IMG/VR virus record: IMGVR_UViG_3300030451_005435
Coordinates: 1 to 21,831 of that record
Source of the DNA: a virus
DNA: 21,831 nt
Direction: 5' to 3' (one strand)
Made by a program: the position numbers and the translations under genes. Below, one piece after another: positions 20,970-21,831 of this stretch. The notes under the pieces were generated by a model. It made no database searches, was not told the origin of the DNA, and was given only the letters and a program-made list of their open reading frames with translations. How positions within the stretch are numbered: position 1 is the first letter of the stretch; each line of letters begins with the position of its first letter.

Positions 20970-21562
20970 ACTTTATCTCCTAAAAAAGCCCAATGTATCC
21001 AAGATGTAGCAATGTACTTTGGATGAGAAATGGGAACATTACCTTGATGTGGGAACAAATAGTTGCATGGGAAAATAAGAACCTTTCCTTTTTCTGGTTT
21101 GCAAGCAATGCCATAATTTGGAAATTCTGTTTCTCCTCCCTCATCAACGGTATTAAGATACATTATAACAGCAAACAGCCTAGTTACGCAACCCCCAGCG
21201 TATTGATCAAAATGACATTCAAATTTTCCCTTATTCTGAGGATACACTCTGACAGAATAATCATGGAAAACTAAATCTTGAACTGGGCCAGGACAATCAT
21301 TTATGTATCTACTGTAAGTATCATGAGTTATCTCAGAAATCCACTGAAATATAGGTTCTTTAGGTGTTGGGGTAGCAGCTTTGGCTATTTTAGTTCCATA
21401 ATCTACACCTTGATCATTACCTTCTCCTACAGAACCATCTATATGTCGATCTTCAACTGCATGAAACCAAGATAACATTTGATCAACCCTTTCATCAGGT
21501 ATGATATTGTAGGTTTTTATTAAGTCGGTTGTCTTAGTTGGAAATTGACAATGAGTTATCAT
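20966..21562 (-). CDS. 2OG-Fe(II) oxygenase, prolyl-4-hydroxylase type
   Basis: A 198-residue dioxygenase. The ligands are H117-x-D119 (FECHFDQYAGG), the distal H172 (YLFPHQGNVP) and K182 in place of the more common arginine that binds 2-oxoglutarate (SHPKYIATSWIHW). The conserved strand VIMYLNTVDEGGETEFPNYG and KPEKGKVLIFP mark it as a prolyl 4-hydroxylase-like enzyme. It is much closer to the 192-779 protein in its C-terminal build (FPxxYLFPH...SWIxW) than to the other two. Start and stop overlap neighbours as ATGA. Between gp33 and a membrane protein, so part of the replication and transcription block. Substrate unknown. Confidence 0.88.
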   Translation of the reverse strand: MITHCQFPTKTTDLIKTYNIIPDERVDQMLSWFHAVEDRHIDGSVGEGNDQGVDYGTKIAKAATPTPKEPIFQWISEITHDTYSRYINDCPGPVQDLVFHDYSVRVYPQNKGKFECHFDQYAGGCVTRLFAVIMYLNTVDEGGETEFPNYGIACKPEKGKVLIFPCNYLFPHQGNVPISHPKYIATSWIHWAFLGDKV

Positions 21563-21813
21563 AGAGGCAACTTAGATCTAGAAGTTCTCTTTAAATAGTT
21601 TAGTTCCGTAGCCTCTGCTTTTAATTTATCCTTAAGAGGTTTAGATATTAGTTTGCCTACTGACTCGAACTCAATATTTTTTTCTTCACAATAACTAATT
21701 ATTGCCTCAATATAATTAAGTTCAGAGTTAAGTACAAGTTGCTCAATGTCACTTGTAAACTTATTCTGACAGAGAAATTTCTCCTTTAGCAGTTCATTAA
21801 CTTCTTTCTCCAT
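21559..21813 (-). CDS. gp33: gp33 late-transcription coactivator
   Basis: An 84-residue helical protein that aligns with T4 gp33 (112 residues): IEQLVLNSELNYIEAIISYCEEKNIEFESVGKLIS corresponds to the T4 segment with SYLEATTAFLEENSI, followed by KPLKDKLKAEATELNYL. gp33 binds the RNA polymerase flap and, with the gp55 sigma and the gp45 clamp, activates late promoters. It lacks the T4 N-terminal 25-30 residues, and its C-terminus (RTSRSKLPL) is basic where T4 ends in the acidic, hydrophobic clamp-binding tail. GGAG lies eight bases before the ATG. It leads the gp32-containing block, with its own promoter outside the window. The alignment is by eye. Confidence 0.8.
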   Translation of the reverse strand: MEKEVNELLKEKFLCQNKFTSDIEQLVLNSELNYIEAIISYCEEKNIEFESVGKLISKPLKDKLKAEATELNYLKRTSRSKLPL

Positions 21814-21831
21814 ACTCTCCGAGTTTGTGTG

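Noticed and set aside
1-21831. CRISPR arrays, insertion sequences or integrase/att sites
   Set aside because: No regularly spaced direct repeats, transposase or integrase gene were seen; the tmRNA could serve as an att site in some phages, but nothing here suggests integration.

Overview
The window is a piece of a T4-like myovirus genome that infects marine picocyanobacteria (Prochlorococcus or Synechococcus type). Three things support this: tail, baseplate and replication genes recognisable as T4 gp5, gp26, gp27-like, gp48, gp53, gp54, gp4, gp32 and gp33; a small protein with the C-terminal cysteine loop of cyanobacterial CP12; and a tmRNA of the permuted, two-piece cyanobacterial kind whose visible tag starts ANNIV. 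The DNA is AT-rich, genes are tightly packed, and many neighbours share TAATG or ATGA stop/start overlaps. No gap of 300 bases or more lacks a gene.

Layout. (1) 1-190, minus: permuted tmRNA, cut by the window edge. (2) 192-2635, minus: an accessory cluster of three 2-oxoglutarate/Fe(II) oxygenase-like genes and three small unknown genes, with a sigma70-like promoter just before it. (3) 2667-15830, minus: the tail tip and hub operon. In transcription order it holds the tail-tube initiator (gp54), gp26, a small ORF fused to gp26 by a probable -1 frameshift, two long proteins with hydrophobic segments (a tape-measure candidate and a glucosaminidase-domain protein), a gp27-like hub, CP12, the gp5 spike, and three spike- or fibre-like structural proteins. 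(4) 15874-19332, plus: head completion gp4, an unassigned T4-type protein, tail-tube cap gp48 and wedge gp53, ending at a two-way terminator. (5) 19365-21813, minus: gp33, a fourth oxygenase, a small membrane protein, a DUF1825-like protein and gp32.

How it works together. The region 3 and 4 genes build the baseplate, hub, spike and tube ends. Late-type promoter motifs (CTAAATA / ATAAATA) lie in front of gp26, the gp4 operon and the DUF1825-like gene; gp33 from region 5 should help activate such promoters. gp32 has its own strong sigma70-like promoter. CP12, the oxygenases and the tmRNA are auxiliary genes acting on host metabolism or translation.

The most striking observation is a complete -1 programmed frameshift signal at the end of gp26: a T TTT TTC heptamer, a 4-nt spacer, a perfect 12-bp hairpin and an upstream SD-like element. 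It would join gp26 to the next small ORF, the same design as the lambda G/GT tail-assembly chaperones, and it sits directly before the tape-measure candidate.
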